Shown here one piece after another: positions 19,646-30,765 of a stretch of 64,000 nt of DNA (positions are counted from its first letter, which is position 1; each line of letters begins with the position of its first letter). The DNA comes from Stomoxys calcitrans (lineage: Eukaryota > Arthropoda > Insecta > Diptera > Muscidae), in assembly GCF_963082655.1 (NCBI RefSeq), contig NC_081553.1, positions 34,780,019 through 34,844,018 of the forward strand, written 5' to 3'. The notes under the pieces were generated by a model. It was not told the origin of the DNA and ran no database searches. It worked only from the letters and a program-made list of their open reading frames with translations. The position numbers and the translations under genes are program-made.

Positions 19646-21210
19646 AACAAGTAAAAAGGTGTTAAGTTCGGCCGGGCCGAACTTTGGATACCCACCACTT
19701 GGGTATATATGTAAACCATCTTTCATCAAAATTCGGTGAAAATTGCATATATTATGTCACATAGCAGTTATATCGAAATATGATCCAATTTGAAACAAAT
19801 GCTGATAAGTACAAGTCATTGTTTAATTGTGTATAACAAAATATTGGTCTTTTTAGTAGTTATATCTAAAAATAAACCGATCTGAACAATATACGACACG
19901 GATGTCGAACAGCATAACACAAGCCAGTGTGTCAAATTTCAGTGCAATCGGATTAAAAATGCGCCTTTTATGGGGCCAAGAATTTAAATCGAGAGATCGG
20001 TCTACATGCCAGCTATATGCAAATCTTGATCTATCTAGACCAAATTGCAGATATATGTGGAGGGGCTTAACTTAACTCTTTGTCCCAAATTGCGGCAACA
20101 TCGGACAATAAATGCGCTTTTTATGGCCCCAAAACCTAAAACCGAGAGATCGGTCTATATGGCAGCTATATCCAAATCTGAACCGATCTGAGCCATATTG
20201 ACGGAGGATATCGAAAGGTCTTAGACAACTCACTGAACCAAATTTCAGCAATATCGGATAATAAAAGTGGCTTTTATGGGCCTAAGACCCTAAATTGGAG
20301 GATCGGTCTATATGACAGCTATATCCAAATCTGAACCGATCTGAGCCATATTGACGGAGGATATCGAAAGGTCTTAGACAACTCACTGAACCAAATTTCA
20401 GCAAAATCGGATAATAAAAGTGGCTTTTATGGGCCTAAGACCCTAAATTGGAGGATCGGTCTATATGACAGCTATATCCAAATCTGAACCGATCTGAGCC
20501 ATATTAACGAAGTATATCGAAGGGCTTAAGGCAACGTACTCTCCCAAATTTCAGCAAAATCGGATAATAAATGTGGCTTTTATGGGCGTATGACCCTAAA
20601 TCGGAGGATCGGTCTATATGACAGCTATATCCTACTGTGGACCGATCTGAGCCAAATTGACGAAGGGTGTTGAAAGGCTGAACACAACTCACTGTCCCAA
20701 ATTTCAGCAAAATCGGATAATAAATGTGGCTTTTATGGGCCTAAGACCCTTAATTGGAGGATCGGTCTATATGGCAGCTATATCCAAATCTGAACCGATC
20801 TGAGCCATATTGACGGAAGATGTTGAAGGGCCTAAGACAACTCACTGTCTTAAATTTCAGCAAAATCGGATAATAAATGTGGCTTTTATGGGCGTAAGAC
20901 CCTAAATTGGAGGATCGGTCTATATGGGGGCTATATCAAGATATAGTCCGATTTAGTCCATCTTCGAACTTAACCTGCTTATGGACAAAAAAAGAGTCTG
21001 TGCAAAGTTTCAGCTCAATATCTCTATTTTTGAAGACTGTAGCGTGATTTCAACAGACCGACGGACGGACATGTCTAGATCGTCTTAGATTTTTATGCTG
21101 GTCAAGAATATATATTCTTTATAGGTACGGAAATGGATATTTCGATGTGTTGCAAACGGAATGACAAAATGAATATGCCCCCATCCGTCGGTGGTGGGTA
21201 TAATAAAAAA
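19646..21210 (+). repeat. B-type repeat inserted in piggyBac transposase
   Basis: A full B repeat of about 1.57 kb: head 'gtgttaagttcggccgggcc' and 'tacccaccac', about seven ~153-bp modules with 'gatcggtctatatg', a short gacggacggac run (about 21057-21072), 'aagaatatatattcttta', and tail 'ggtggtgggtataat'. It splits the transposase between its catalytic domain and cysteine-rich finger. Two neighbouring modules near 20230-20460 are almost identical, a recent internal duplication. Confidence 0.88.
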
Positions 21211-21226
21211 CAAATAAATGTATATT

Positions 21227-22449
21227 CTATTCTTGAATTTGAAGATGTTTTCTTACCCTGACATCGAATTCTTCCATCGCATTGCGTATCCTTGGATAGG
21301 AGGTTATATGGTTGCTCAGGACACGTTCTTCGATATTTGATGTGGCCAATTGTTTCGTTAGCAGTAACAAGAACGACCGCCGTCTGTCACTCCTTTTTAT
21401 AGGCTTCATTTCGTTGTAAATCGTAAAAGCAGCCAATGCAGCGACATCCAGCATATTATAAAACATGGCCAACGGCCATCGATGTATTGCTCTTTTGCAG
21501 CTGTAAGTGCCTAACATTTGATCCATGGTATCAACGCCGCATTTGTTGGCGTTGTAATCTAATATGGCAAAGGGGTTCCGCTTCTCGGTTTGCTCGTCAT
21601 CGAGGCAGGTGTAGTGCATTGTGGGGAGCACGTTCACCACTTTATTTTTTTTTCGGCACGTATGAGCATAATGATATATCCCCCTCGTTGAACCCAAATA
21701 ATGTACAATTGATGGTGCGCTTCGGGTTCTTCTTGAACTCCTGTGGAATGAATGTTTTGCTGTAGCGCACTGTACCAACAAATGCGGTCTTCCTCCTCAA
21801 CAAAATACGCGCCAAGTCATGAGTGGTAAAGAAATTATCCGCGTATATAGTACGGCCAGCATCAAAATATTTTTCCACAAGATCCAGCACTACGTTCTGC
21901 CCATGGTTTATCTCCCGTTGTTGGTTTGGCAGTTTTCCAGAATATATCATTCCCTTCACAGGATAATAACTCTGTGAGTCGCATAACCACCATACTTCCA
22001 AACCATACTTAGCTGGCTTCGACGGAATATATTGTGTGAAGAGGGTGCGGCCTCTGTAAGGGAACAACTGCGGCCTCAACTGTTAGTGCTTCATGAGGAG
22101 TGTAAGCTGCTGCCAAGTTATATTGCAACATTTCCCAAATGTCGTCAATAGCCGCAGTTTTGCTGTTGATGAGTCGCTGTTGTCGAGTGTTTCCATTGTC
22201 GAATCGAATAAATTGCTCTATACACATGAAGCGATCGTACGACAACGCAGCTTTGTATATGGGGCAACGCGTCGCATCCCATAATTCCATAGCTGGTTCA
22301 TGGTTTGATCTTGTGAGTCCAGCATACAAAAAAATAGCTACAAAGGCGTCAAACTCTTTCACTGTCACTGGCTTCCAATCCTTTTTTCGTCGTGGGATTC
22401 GCCAAATTCCATGCAGCTGTAACCTCCCTGCTTTTACGATTTGTATCAC
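21227..22449 (-). pseudogene. piggyBac-like transposase, catalytic domain, frameshifted
   Basis: Three overlapping minus-strand frames (22449-22009, 22079-21642, 21781-21227) together match the DDE_Tnp_1_7 domain. Recognisable stretches are VKEFDAFVAIFLYAGLTRS, YIPSKPAKYGLEVWWLCDS, YADNFFTTHDLA (second catalytic Asp) and NKCGVDTMDQMLGTYSCKRA (third Asp region). The first catalytic Asp, normally in a TVDEQL motif, is lost: this spot reads TVEAA and a one-base shift occurs there. A second shift falls in a run of nine A (complement) after SYVPKK. The N-terminal part is missing. The enzyme is dead. The mate at 57633-58855 carries the same two lesions. Confidence 0.9.
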
Positions 22450-22539
22450 GAATCTGTATTTTTGTTCTTAGAATTATTTCTTAAAATTTTTTGTTTTTAT
22501 CATCATCCCTAATGTTTTTTGTGTTGAAACAATAAAAAA

Positions 22540-23718
22540 CAAGTAAAAGCGTGCTAAGTTCGGCCGGGCCGAATCTTATATACCCTCCACCATGGATCGC
22601 ATTTGTCGAGTTCTTTTCCCGGCATCTCTTCTTAGGCAAAAAAGGATATAAGAAAAGAGTTGCTCTGCTATTAAAACGATATCAAGATATGGTCCGGTTC
22701 GGACCACAATTAAATTATATGTTGGAGGCCTGTGTAAAATTTCAGCCAATTCGTATAAGAATTGCGCCCATTGGGGCTCACGAAGTAAAATAGAGAGAAC
22801 GATTTATATGGGATCTGTATCGGGCTATAGACCGATTCAGACCATAATAAACACGTTTGTTGATGGTCATGAGAGGATCCATCGTACAAAATTTCAGGCA
22901 TATCGGATAATAATTGCGACCTCTAGGGGTCAAGAAGTCAAGATCCCAGATCGGTTTATATGGTAGCTATATCAGGTTATGAACCGATTTGAACCTTATT
23001 TGACACAGTTGTTGAAAGTAAAAATAAAATACGTCATGCAAAATTTCAGCCAAATCGGATAGGAATTGCGCCCTCTAGAAGCTCAAGAAATCAAATCCCC
23101 AGATCTGTTTATATGACAGCTATATCAGTTTATGAACCGATTTGAACCATACTTGGCACAGTTGTTGGATATCATAACGAAATACTTCGTGCAAAAATTC
23201 ATTCAAATCGGATAAGAATTGTGCCCTCTAGAGGGTCAAGAAGTCAAGACCCAAGATCGGTTTATATGGTAGCTATATCAGGTTATGGACCGATTTCAAC
23301 CATACTTGGCACTGTTGTTGGATATAATAAGAAAACACGTCGTGCAAAATTTCATTCCCATCGTATAAGAATTGCGCACTCTAGAGGCTCAAGAAGTCAA
23401 GACCCAAGATCGGTTTATATGGCAGCTATATCAAAACATGGACCGATATGGCCCATTTACAATACCAACCGACCTACATTAATAAGAAGTATTTGTGCAA
23501 AATTTCAAGCGGCTAGCTTTACTCCTTCGGAAGTTAGCGTGCTTTCGACAGACGGACGGACGGACGGACAGACGGACGGACATGGCTAGATCGACATAAA
23601 ATGTCACGACGATCAAGAATATATATACTTTATGGGGTCTCAGACGAATATTTCGAGTAGTTACAAACAGAATGACGAAATTAGTATACCCCCCATCTTA
23701 TGGTGGAGGGTATAAAAA
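22540..23718 (+). repeat. A-type repeat inserted in piggyBac element
   Basis: A complete A repeat: head 'aagtaaaagcgtgctaagtt', 'cggccgggccgaatcttata' and 'taccctccaccatgg'; ~153-bp modules with 'agatcggtttatatgg'; a gacggacggacgg run at 23553-23580; 'aagaatatatatacttta'; and tail 'atggtggagggtata', the inverse complement of the head. It lies upstream of the truncated transposase frame. Its mate at 56214-57545 is longer by one 153-bp module. Confidence 0.88.
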
Positions 23719-23992
23719 TTATAATGATGCCCAAAAACATGCATTTGTTAGTAAAATTCAGTACAAGGTCCATACGGACCCATTCACACGTCCGCGTACT
23801 ATTCTCACTAAAACCTCAGTAACTCCTAAAGTAATGATCCGATCAGCTTGATTTTTTTTTTCAAAAGATGCGCAACAAAATACTCTTGGAATACAGAGTA
23901 TCTTTGGGGGTGGGTTGTTGTGGCCGAAGTAGGAGCAATTTCAGTTTGAAAAGGCAAAAAGGTCCCTAGGGACCTTCTCACTCATCGGAGGG
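23719..23992. other. Transcription-start end of piggyBac element
   Basis: Noncoding DNA between the A insertion and the terminal repeat. Next to the end lies the 14-bp palindrome GGTCCCTAGGGACC (within 23961-23974), a subterminal inverted motif. The other end has a related 'ggtccctacgaacc' at about 19229. No transposase N-terminus is readable here. Confidence 0.6.
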
Positions 23993-24125
23993 TTAACCTA
24001 TCTAGACAGCATTCATTGTGGCTGTGGAAGTGTACAGTACTCATTTACGTTCAATCTGTAAAAAATTTCCTTATAGGGCCGTTAGTTACTTTTACTTTAA
24101 TTGGCTATGAGAGAACGTTTGTCCC

Positions 24126-24345
24126 ATTAGCCGAGCTCAGTATAGCCTTCTAGCATCTCCTCTTCAATGTTCTGCGCGCCTTCTATAATCCATGACAGCA
24201 AGTTTGTATCCCACCACTTTCCATCGGGCTTTTGGTCGTTCCGGTTTGCGTGTACCAGCGTGTTTGCCTTCAAAAGATTTCTTTGCTGGAGCTTCTTCAT
24301 CCATTCTGACGACATGAACTAGCCAACACAGCCGTTTTATTATGC
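24126..24345 (-). pseudogene. LINE ORF2 C-terminal fragment
   Basis: Minus-strand translation gives RLCWLVHVVRMDEEAPAKKS, followed one frame over by the ANTLVHANRNDQKPDGKWW stretch. This resembles the RLRWLGHV-RM-..-RPRGRPK-RW motif closing many LINE polyproteins. It is the downstream end of the LINE relic at 25709-26900, cut off from it by an A repeat and a SINE. The 24001-24125 stretch is probably its 3' untranslated tail. Confidence 0.7.
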
Positions 24346-25397
24346 CCACCAAAAAAGGACGGGGGTATACTAAACTAGTCATTCCGTTTGTAACACCTCG
24401 AAATATTCGTCTAAGAGCCCATAAAGTATAAAAATTTTTGTAGGTCTTGACGCTCTAAGTCGATCAAGCCAGGTCCGCCCGTTCGTCCGTTTGTCGAACG
24501 AAATCACGATAGAGGTCGAACGCGTAAGGCTAGCCGTTTGAAATTTTTCACAGATACTTAATGTCGTTGGGAATTGCAAATGGGCCATATCGGTTCAGAC
24601 TTCGATGTAGCTCCCATAATAATCGAGCTCCGGATTTCACTTCTTGAGCCCCTGGAAGCCGCAATTTTTGTCCGATTTGCTTGAACGTGGTGTTTCATTA
24701 TGACTTTCAACAACTGTAGCAAGTATGGTCTAAATCGGTCTGTAACCTGATATAGCTCCCATATAAACCGATCTCCCGATTTGACTCCTTGAGCCCCTGG
24801 AAGCCGCAATTTTTCATCCGATTTGGCTGAACTTTCGCATGCAGTGTTCCGTTTAGACTCCCAACAACTGCGTCAAGTACGGTCCAAACCGGTCAAAAAC
24901 CTGATACAGCTCCCAAATTTGACTTCTTAAGCCCTTACAAGCCACAATTGTTGTTCCATTTGGCTGAAATTTTGCACGTGGCGTTCTTTTATGACTTTCA
25001 ACAACTGCGCTTTGTACGGTCCAAATCGGTATATAACCTGATATTGCTTTCATATAAACCGATCTCCCGATTTGGCTTCTTGAGTCCTTACAAGCCGCAA
25101 TTTTTGTCCGATTAGTCTGACATTTTGGAGGCAATGTTTTGTTACGACTTCCAACAACTGTGCCAAATACGGCCAAAAATCAGTCTATAACCTGATTTAG
25201 CTCCCATGTAAACCGGTCTCTCGATCATCCTTTTTCGGTTCCTAGTAGCTTTAATTTCTGGTTTGGCAGAAGTTTCGTATGTAGAATGAATTTATGGCCT
25301 TCAACTTAATTTATTTTGTATAAATTTTTATCAGAATCCAGGGGGGTGGGTTCCTAAGATTCGATCCTGCTGAACTTAGCACGCTTTTACTTGTTTT
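24346..25397 (-). repeat. A-type repeat inserted in LINE relic
   Basis: In reverse orientation: the head 'aagtaaaagcgtgctaagtt' is at the right end (complement, about 25370-25395) and the tail 'gggggtatac' at about 24360. It contains the usual ~150-bp modules with 'tttatatgggagctatatca'-like text on the minus strand. The microsatellite is nearly absent. Mate: 54524-55588. Confidence 0.82.
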
Positions 25398-25708
25398 GAT
25401 ACGTGTAATCATGCTATCGTCGTCATACAAATTGCAAATTTTGCCCATGAACATTCCACTAAGGAACAGAGACAAACTTCTAACATCAATGAGGGCAGTC
25501 CGATTCAAGTTTAAGCTCAATGATAAGGGGCCTCCTTTTTATAGTCGAGTCCGAACGGTGTGCCGCAGTGCGGCACCTCTTTGGAGAGAAGTTTTACATG
25601 GCATAGTACCTCACAAATGTTGCCAGCATTAGGAGGGGAAAACTACCGATGAAAATTTCTTCTGATGGTCTCGCCAGGATACGTACTCAGACGCTACGGT
25701 GGCCTCCA
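25398..25708 (-). mobile_element. SINE copy, reverse orientation
   Basis: Same family as 16565-16885, minus strand. The head (ggaggccaccgtagcg, complement near 25692-25708) has lost about 30 bp between the A-box and B-box regions. It lies directly against the LINE sequence on one side and the A repeat on the other. Mate: 54206-54515, about 5% different by eye. Confidence 0.72.
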
Positions 25709-26900
25709 TTACAAATAATTTTTCTCTCAAACACTCCAAGTACTGTCTCGTCTGCTTTCACAAGTACCCATTCTCGGAACCGAATAACAACACGGGTAGT
25801 TTCAGTGTTCCCTGTTTTATCTCCATTTACTTCCAAACCCATTTTTACTGACTCTCTTTCGATTCTTTCAAAGGCTTTCAGTTACTACTTTCGGTGACCG
25901 GCCTATGATATCGATATCGTCGTCAAAGGCGAGTAGCATGTGTTCTCTTGTGATTTGTGTGCCATATCAATTCACATCTGCATCTCGTATAATCTTTTCC
26001 AGCAGGATATTAAAGAGATTACACGATAGACAGTCTCCTTGTCTGAAACGTCATTTGGTATTGAATGGTTCGGAGAGATTCTTTCCTATTCTTACTGAGG
26101 AACGCGTATCAGCAAGTGTCATCCTGCAGAGTCTTATTAATTTTGCAGGGATACCAAACTCAGACATGGCTTGAAATACCTTTGAACGTAGAGGGCTGTC
26201 GAAAGCGGCTTTGTAGTCAACATAGAGATGGTAGGTGTTGATTTGTCCTTCTCGGGTCTTTTCTAGGATTTGGCGCAGTGTGAATATCTGGTGTAGGGTG
26301 GATTTACCAGGTCTAAAGCGGCATTGATAGGGCTCAGTTATCTCATTGACTTTAGATTTTAATCTTTCACACAGTACGTTTGAGAGTATCTTGTATGCGA
26401 TGCGGAGGAGACTTATTCCTCCGCAGTTGGTACATTCCGTCTTGTCTTCTTTCCTGTGTACGAGACATAGTATGCTGAGGTTCCAATCATCGGGTATGCG
26501 TTTTTCTAGCCAAATTGCGCAGATAAGCTGATGCATACGCCTTATCAGCGTGTCGCCTTCGGCCTTAAATAGTTCAGCGGGTAACCCGTCGGCTCCTGCT
26601 GCCTTGTTGTTCTTTAGTCGGGTCACTGCAACTTGGACCTCATTCTGACTAGGAGGTAAATATTCTATACCATCATCAGGGATTTGTTCTGCGGTATCCT
26701 CTTCGCCGCCAACATCGAACACTAGCAGTTGGGTAAAATGTTCTTTCAATATCCTCAGCATGTTGACTGTGTCAGTTACCAGATTTCCTTCTTTGTCTCT
26801 GTAGGAGGATGTGCTGACGAAAATGCCTGGAGTATTTGGACCCTATGTTTGATAGGGCTGAACATTCAAAAACTCTTTACCGTAGATTGCGTTCACCAAA
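25709..26900 (-). pseudogene. LINE reverse transcriptase relic, left-arm copy
   Basis: Minus-strand frame 26761-26051 encodes RT fingers and palm: LKNNKAAGADGLPAELFKAE, GKSTLHQIFTLRQILEKT and LYVDYKAAFDSPLRSKVF (motif A). An in-frame TGA follows FNTK where the mate has CGA. Past the stop the same frame reaches LLAFDDDIDIIG, where active RTs have YADD, and then FERKI. The endonuclease region upstream is missing. The sequence resembles the LINEs often annotated as craniofacial-development-protein-2-like (RTE-type), but the clade is uncertain. Mate: 53041-54205. Confidence 0.8.
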
Positions 26901-27499
26901 TTCTCCGAACGATTTGATTTCATATATCTAATGTGGGCTCATTTTGACCCCACTTGGCATTAATGTTAAGAAAACATTGCATTTTTCAAGACGATTTTCC
27001 CATTTTTAAACCATCAATAGAATTTTTTCCTCTTCATACTCGCATCTTCTTCACACTTTCAATAACATTGACACTGGCATAAACAAACGTTGGAATTTAA
27101 AAAGCATAATTTCGTCTGGCAAACATCCAATAATTCAAATTCTAACAAACCAAACATTCAATGATTGACCAAATTTGTGTATGAGTAAGAACCATGATAA
27201 TCCCATCGCCCCTTTGGCAGTTTTAGGAAGTGAAAATCGAAAAAATTTGTATACATTGCTAAATGTGCGTTCGAACGTTTAGCTTGAGTTTAGAGTGCAA
27301 TCAAAATTTTTTTAAGATTTCATTCATATTCGTACAAATATTTAGAGGAATTTCTCAATCATTAAAAGTGGCCGATATTTATTTGTATTTTATAAACTTA
27401 AAGAAAAAAAAAACAAAAATTATCAATGAAAGCGTTGGAGGTGTGAAGAAAGGAGAAGCGAGTGCTTTAATGTTAAATGTAAAATTTATTTTTAGATGA
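26901..27499. other. No gene recognised
   Basis: AT-rich sequence with short open frames only, also present in the mate at 52425-53040 with several substitutions and small indels. Differences fall in all codon positions and interrupt the frames, arguing against coding. Confidence 0.5.
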
Positions 27500-29640
27500 A
27501 CTACTAGCCGACCCGGGCCCGCTCCGCTGCGCCTTCTTTCACTTTATATGGAACAAAAGTTTCCTTGGAATATTTCTTTTCGACAACTAAAGAGCTTTTA
27601 GTGAAATACCATGTTAACTTGACTAACAATATAAGTGCCTTGATCTGAATCCCATATGATCTTTGTTGGTCCACGAATTTAAGTTTGGATGTAAAGTTTA
27701 CTCCATTCTTAAAATACTTAATTTCATCCCGATATTCTTATGTTGTCTGATTTAGTGGTGTTTTCGGGGCAGAAGTGGTCCCCAGATACTTGGCCCTGAA
27801 AAAATATCAGCATCGTGCTCTTCTCTCAAATACTATTTATTTAAACCCCATATTGCCATTGGCTTAGGGGAGTTTACTGGATGAGGCGTCCCCCAAACAC
27901 ATGGCCCCAAAATTGTTTATCAGATTCGTTTTCTAATCTCAAATACCTTTGATTTGAGCCACATATTGGCATGGTCGAAAAATTTTTTCCCTTTGGGGGT
28001 GTTTTGGAGAAGGGGTGATGCCCTAAATACATGGTCCTACATTTGGATATCAAATTCGTATTCTACTTCCAAATACTTTTAGTTGTGCCCCATATTGCGA
28101 TGGTCAGTAAAATATTGCTATTTGTGGGGTATTTTGGAAAAAGGGTAGACCCCCAGAAAATTGGTCCCAAAAGTGGGTATCAATTCATGCTTTACCCCCC
28201 AAAAACTTTTATTAAAGCTCCACATTATTATGGTCGATAAATATGCCCGATTTAGGGGTGTTTTGGGGATTGAGGTGGTCCCCCAAACACTAAGCCCTGA
28301 AAATATATCAGGAACGTGCCCTATTCTCATATATCTATACATCATTTATTTGAACCCCTTATTGTCATTGGCCTCAAAATTGGATATCAAATTCGTCTTC
28401 AAATCTCATTTAAACTCCTTATTGCAAAAGTCTGCAAATATGTCCGGTTTGGTGTATTGGCCCTAAAAACTATGAATATTTAGATCCACTCTCTTTAGGA
28501 CCCAAATTGTCTTGGTGAGCAAATACGTCCTATTTGGGGGTAGTTATGGTGGTGGGACGTCCCCAAGACAAATTCTAACAGATTCTAATTCAAATACCTT
28601 TTATTTAAGCCCCATATTGCCATGGTCAGTAAAAAAAGTCCTGTTTAGGGGTGTATTGGGAAAGGGGTGGACCCCCAGAAACATGGTCCCACATTTGGAT
28701 ATCAGATTCGTATTGTATTCGCAAATACCTTTCATTTGAGTCTCATATTACCATGACCGGCTTGGGGGGTGTTTTGGGGGATGGGCGGCCACCCTGTGAG
28801 TTGGTCTTGAAAATATACATCGAATTTGTGTTCCACTCTAAAAACCCTCTTATTTGAGCCTCATATTGCAAAAGTCAGCAAATACTTACTATTTGGGTGG
28901 TGTTGTGGGGGTGGGGTGGCCCCATAGACAATTTTCCCGAATATTGATATCAGATTTGTTCTTTACTCCCAAAGACCTTTCATTTAAGCCCCATGTGGCT
29001 ATGGTCGTCAATGTGTCCCCTATGGGGGAGGTTTTTGGGGAGAGGCGGCCACCCAAACACTTGGTCTCATATTTGGATATCAGATTCGAATTCTACCTAC
29101 GATTACCTTTTATTTAAGCCCCATATTGCCATGGTCAGTAAAAAAGTCCTGTTTGGGGGTGTTTTGGGAAAGAGGTGGACCCCCAGAAACGTGGTCCCAC
29201 ATTTGGATATGTGGGACCGCAAATACCTTTCATTTGAGTCCCATATTGCCATGGTCGATAAATATGTCCGATTTAGCGGTGTTTTGGGGCTTGGGGTGGT
29301 CCCCCTAGCACTTGGTTCGAAAAATGGATATCGGATACGTTTTCTTATCCTAAACACCTTTCATTTGAGTCCCATATTGTCGTGATTGTTCAAAATATAT
29401 GTTTGGTGGGTTTTAGGGTGGGGCGGCCCCCCTAGATACCCCATCCGAAATTTGGATACCAAATTTTTATTTTTAGGTTACTATATGAGAGCACACAAAA
29501 TTTCGCTTATATCGCACAACCCATCTCCGAGATCTGGCGTTTCTGAAAATATGGGTAAGGGGGAGGGTCCGCTCCCCCTTCAGATATCAAAAAACGTAGT
29601 ACCCTATTTTCACCACGAGGTCATTATGCACCATCTGTGA
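27500..29640 (+). repeat. Dispersed repeat C with internal tandem modules
   Basis: It opens with a GC-rich block 'ctagccgacccgggcccgct' followed by 'ccgctgcgccttctttcac'. About fifteen degenerate modules of about 110-140 bp follow, each of the type 'tttgagccccatattgccat', 'ggtcagtaaa', 'gggggtgttttgggaa', 'gtggacccccagaaacatgg', 'atatcagattcgtattct'. It closes with 'ggtaagggggagggtccgct'. The many open frames on both strands follow the module period and are not genes. Related pieces are 1-370 and 13086-13740. Mate: 50400-52440. Confidence 0.82.
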
Positions 29641-30075
29641 AAATTTCAAGATATTTAGATTTTTACAGATTTTCGATGAAATTCTGAATTTTTGGATGGA
29701 GTCACGAATTAAAGCCCATTTCCCTTAAGGACGCATAGTTAAGGAGATACAGCCATTTTAAGTTTTCTAAGTGAAATTTCAATTTTTAATCGATTTTAGA
29801 TGAAATTCTGAATTTTTGGATGGAGTCATTTTCCTCAAGGACGCCTAGTTGAGGAGATACAGCCACTTTAAGATTTCCAAGTGAAAATTCGATTTTTAAT
29901 GGATCTTCGATGAAATTCTGAATTTTTAGGTGGAGTCACGAATTATAGCCTATTTTCCTCTAGGACGCATAGTTGAGCAGACACAGCCATTTCTGAAAAT
30001 TAGGGTAAGGGGGAGGGTTCGCTCCCCCTTCAGATTTCAAAAAATATAGTAAGTTATTTTCACCACGGGATCACA
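29641..30075 (+). repeat. Short run (2-3 units) of the 123-bp satellite unit
   Basis: It contains 'attctgaatttttggatgga', 'gtcacgaattaaagcccatt', 'aggacgcatagttaaggaga' and 'tacagccattttaagttttc', the same unit that makes up 36915-48710. The run lies between two copies of the 'taagggggagggt-cgctccc' motif that closes repeat C (about 29555 and 30005). This places the satellite unit inside or at the edge of a dispersed element. Mate: 49975-50400. Confidence 0.85.
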
Positions 30076-30290
30076 AATTGATTTTTATATATGAGATTTC
30101 TTTGAGAACCTGTCTGATTTAGCGGATGTGAACAATTGCAAGTTATTGGGCTTTTTAGAGCGATGTGAATGGTTCAACGGTAGGAACTAGAAGGCATCTT
30201 CCTTCTTCTGTTCCCGTGGTATCACAATGGAAGAAAACGTCTACGTGAGTCTGATGGCAGACTGCTTCTTAAACCTTACCTAACCTAACG
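30076..30290. other. Retroposon-like tail, unassigned
   Basis: Noncoding DNA ending 'cttaaaccttacctaaccta', a TAACC-type short tail such as some non-LTR retroposons leave. The element it belonged to is not identified. Mate: 49750-49975. Confidence 0.4.
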
Positions 30291-30765
30291 GTTCAAATAG
30301 GTTCATAACCTGATATAGCTCCCATTTAAAACGGTATCCTGATTTGACTTCCTGAGCCCCTGGGAGATGCAATTTTTGTGCGATTTGGCTGAAATCTTGC
30401 ACATAGTGTTCTGTTATGACTTCCAATAAATACGGCGGGTACGGCCCAAATCGGCTATACCCTAATATAGCTCCCATTTAAACCGATCTCCCGATTTGAC
30501 TTCTTGAGCCCCTGGAAGATGCAGTTTTTGTCCGATTTGGCTGAAATTTAGCATGACTTCCAACATTTGTGTTAAGTATGGTCCAAGTCGGTGTGTAACC
30601 TGATATAGCTCCCCCATGAACAGGTTTGACAGAAGTTTGGTATGTAGGAAAAAATTATGCCTTTCAACTAAATTTTGTTTGTATACATTTTTCCAGAATC
30701 CATGATGGTTCCCAAGATTCGGCCCGGCTGAACTTATCACACTCTTACTTGTCATTTCAGAGACT
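30291..30765 (-). repeat. A-type repeat fragment
   Basis: Reverse orientation, three modules plus the head ('ttcggcccggctgaacttat' near 30718). The tail half is missing; the inner end abuts the TAACC tail. Mate: 49294-49750. Confidence 0.78.

Larger units (their letters stand above)
19188..23992 (-). mobile_element. piggyBac-like transposon, left-arm copy, nested insertions
   Basis: Inverted ends of 15 bp (CCCTCCGATGAGTGA at 19188-19202 and its complement at 23978-23992) are flanked on both sides by TTAA (19184-19187, 23993-23996), the hallmark duplication of piggyBac. Inside, on the minus strand, lie a broken transposase (21227-22449) and its C-terminal cysteine-rich finger (19408-19640). 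A B repeat (19646-21210) and an A repeat (22540-23718) have inserted into it. Total length is 4,805 bp; without the insertions it would be about 2 kb. It is inactive as it stands. The same element is at 55937-60894. Confidence 0.92.

Noticed and set aside
19408..19719. Independent zinc-finger gene
   Set aside because: The upstream codons come from the inserted B repeat; the cysteine pattern and position match the severed end of the piggyBac transposase.
28031..29385. Several 70-130-codon frames on both strands
   Set aside because: They repeat with the module period of repeat C and are shared out of frame between modules.
30280..30296. Telomere-like TAACC repeats
   Set aside because: Only two or three units, attached to a retroposon-like tail; flies do not use this type of telomere.
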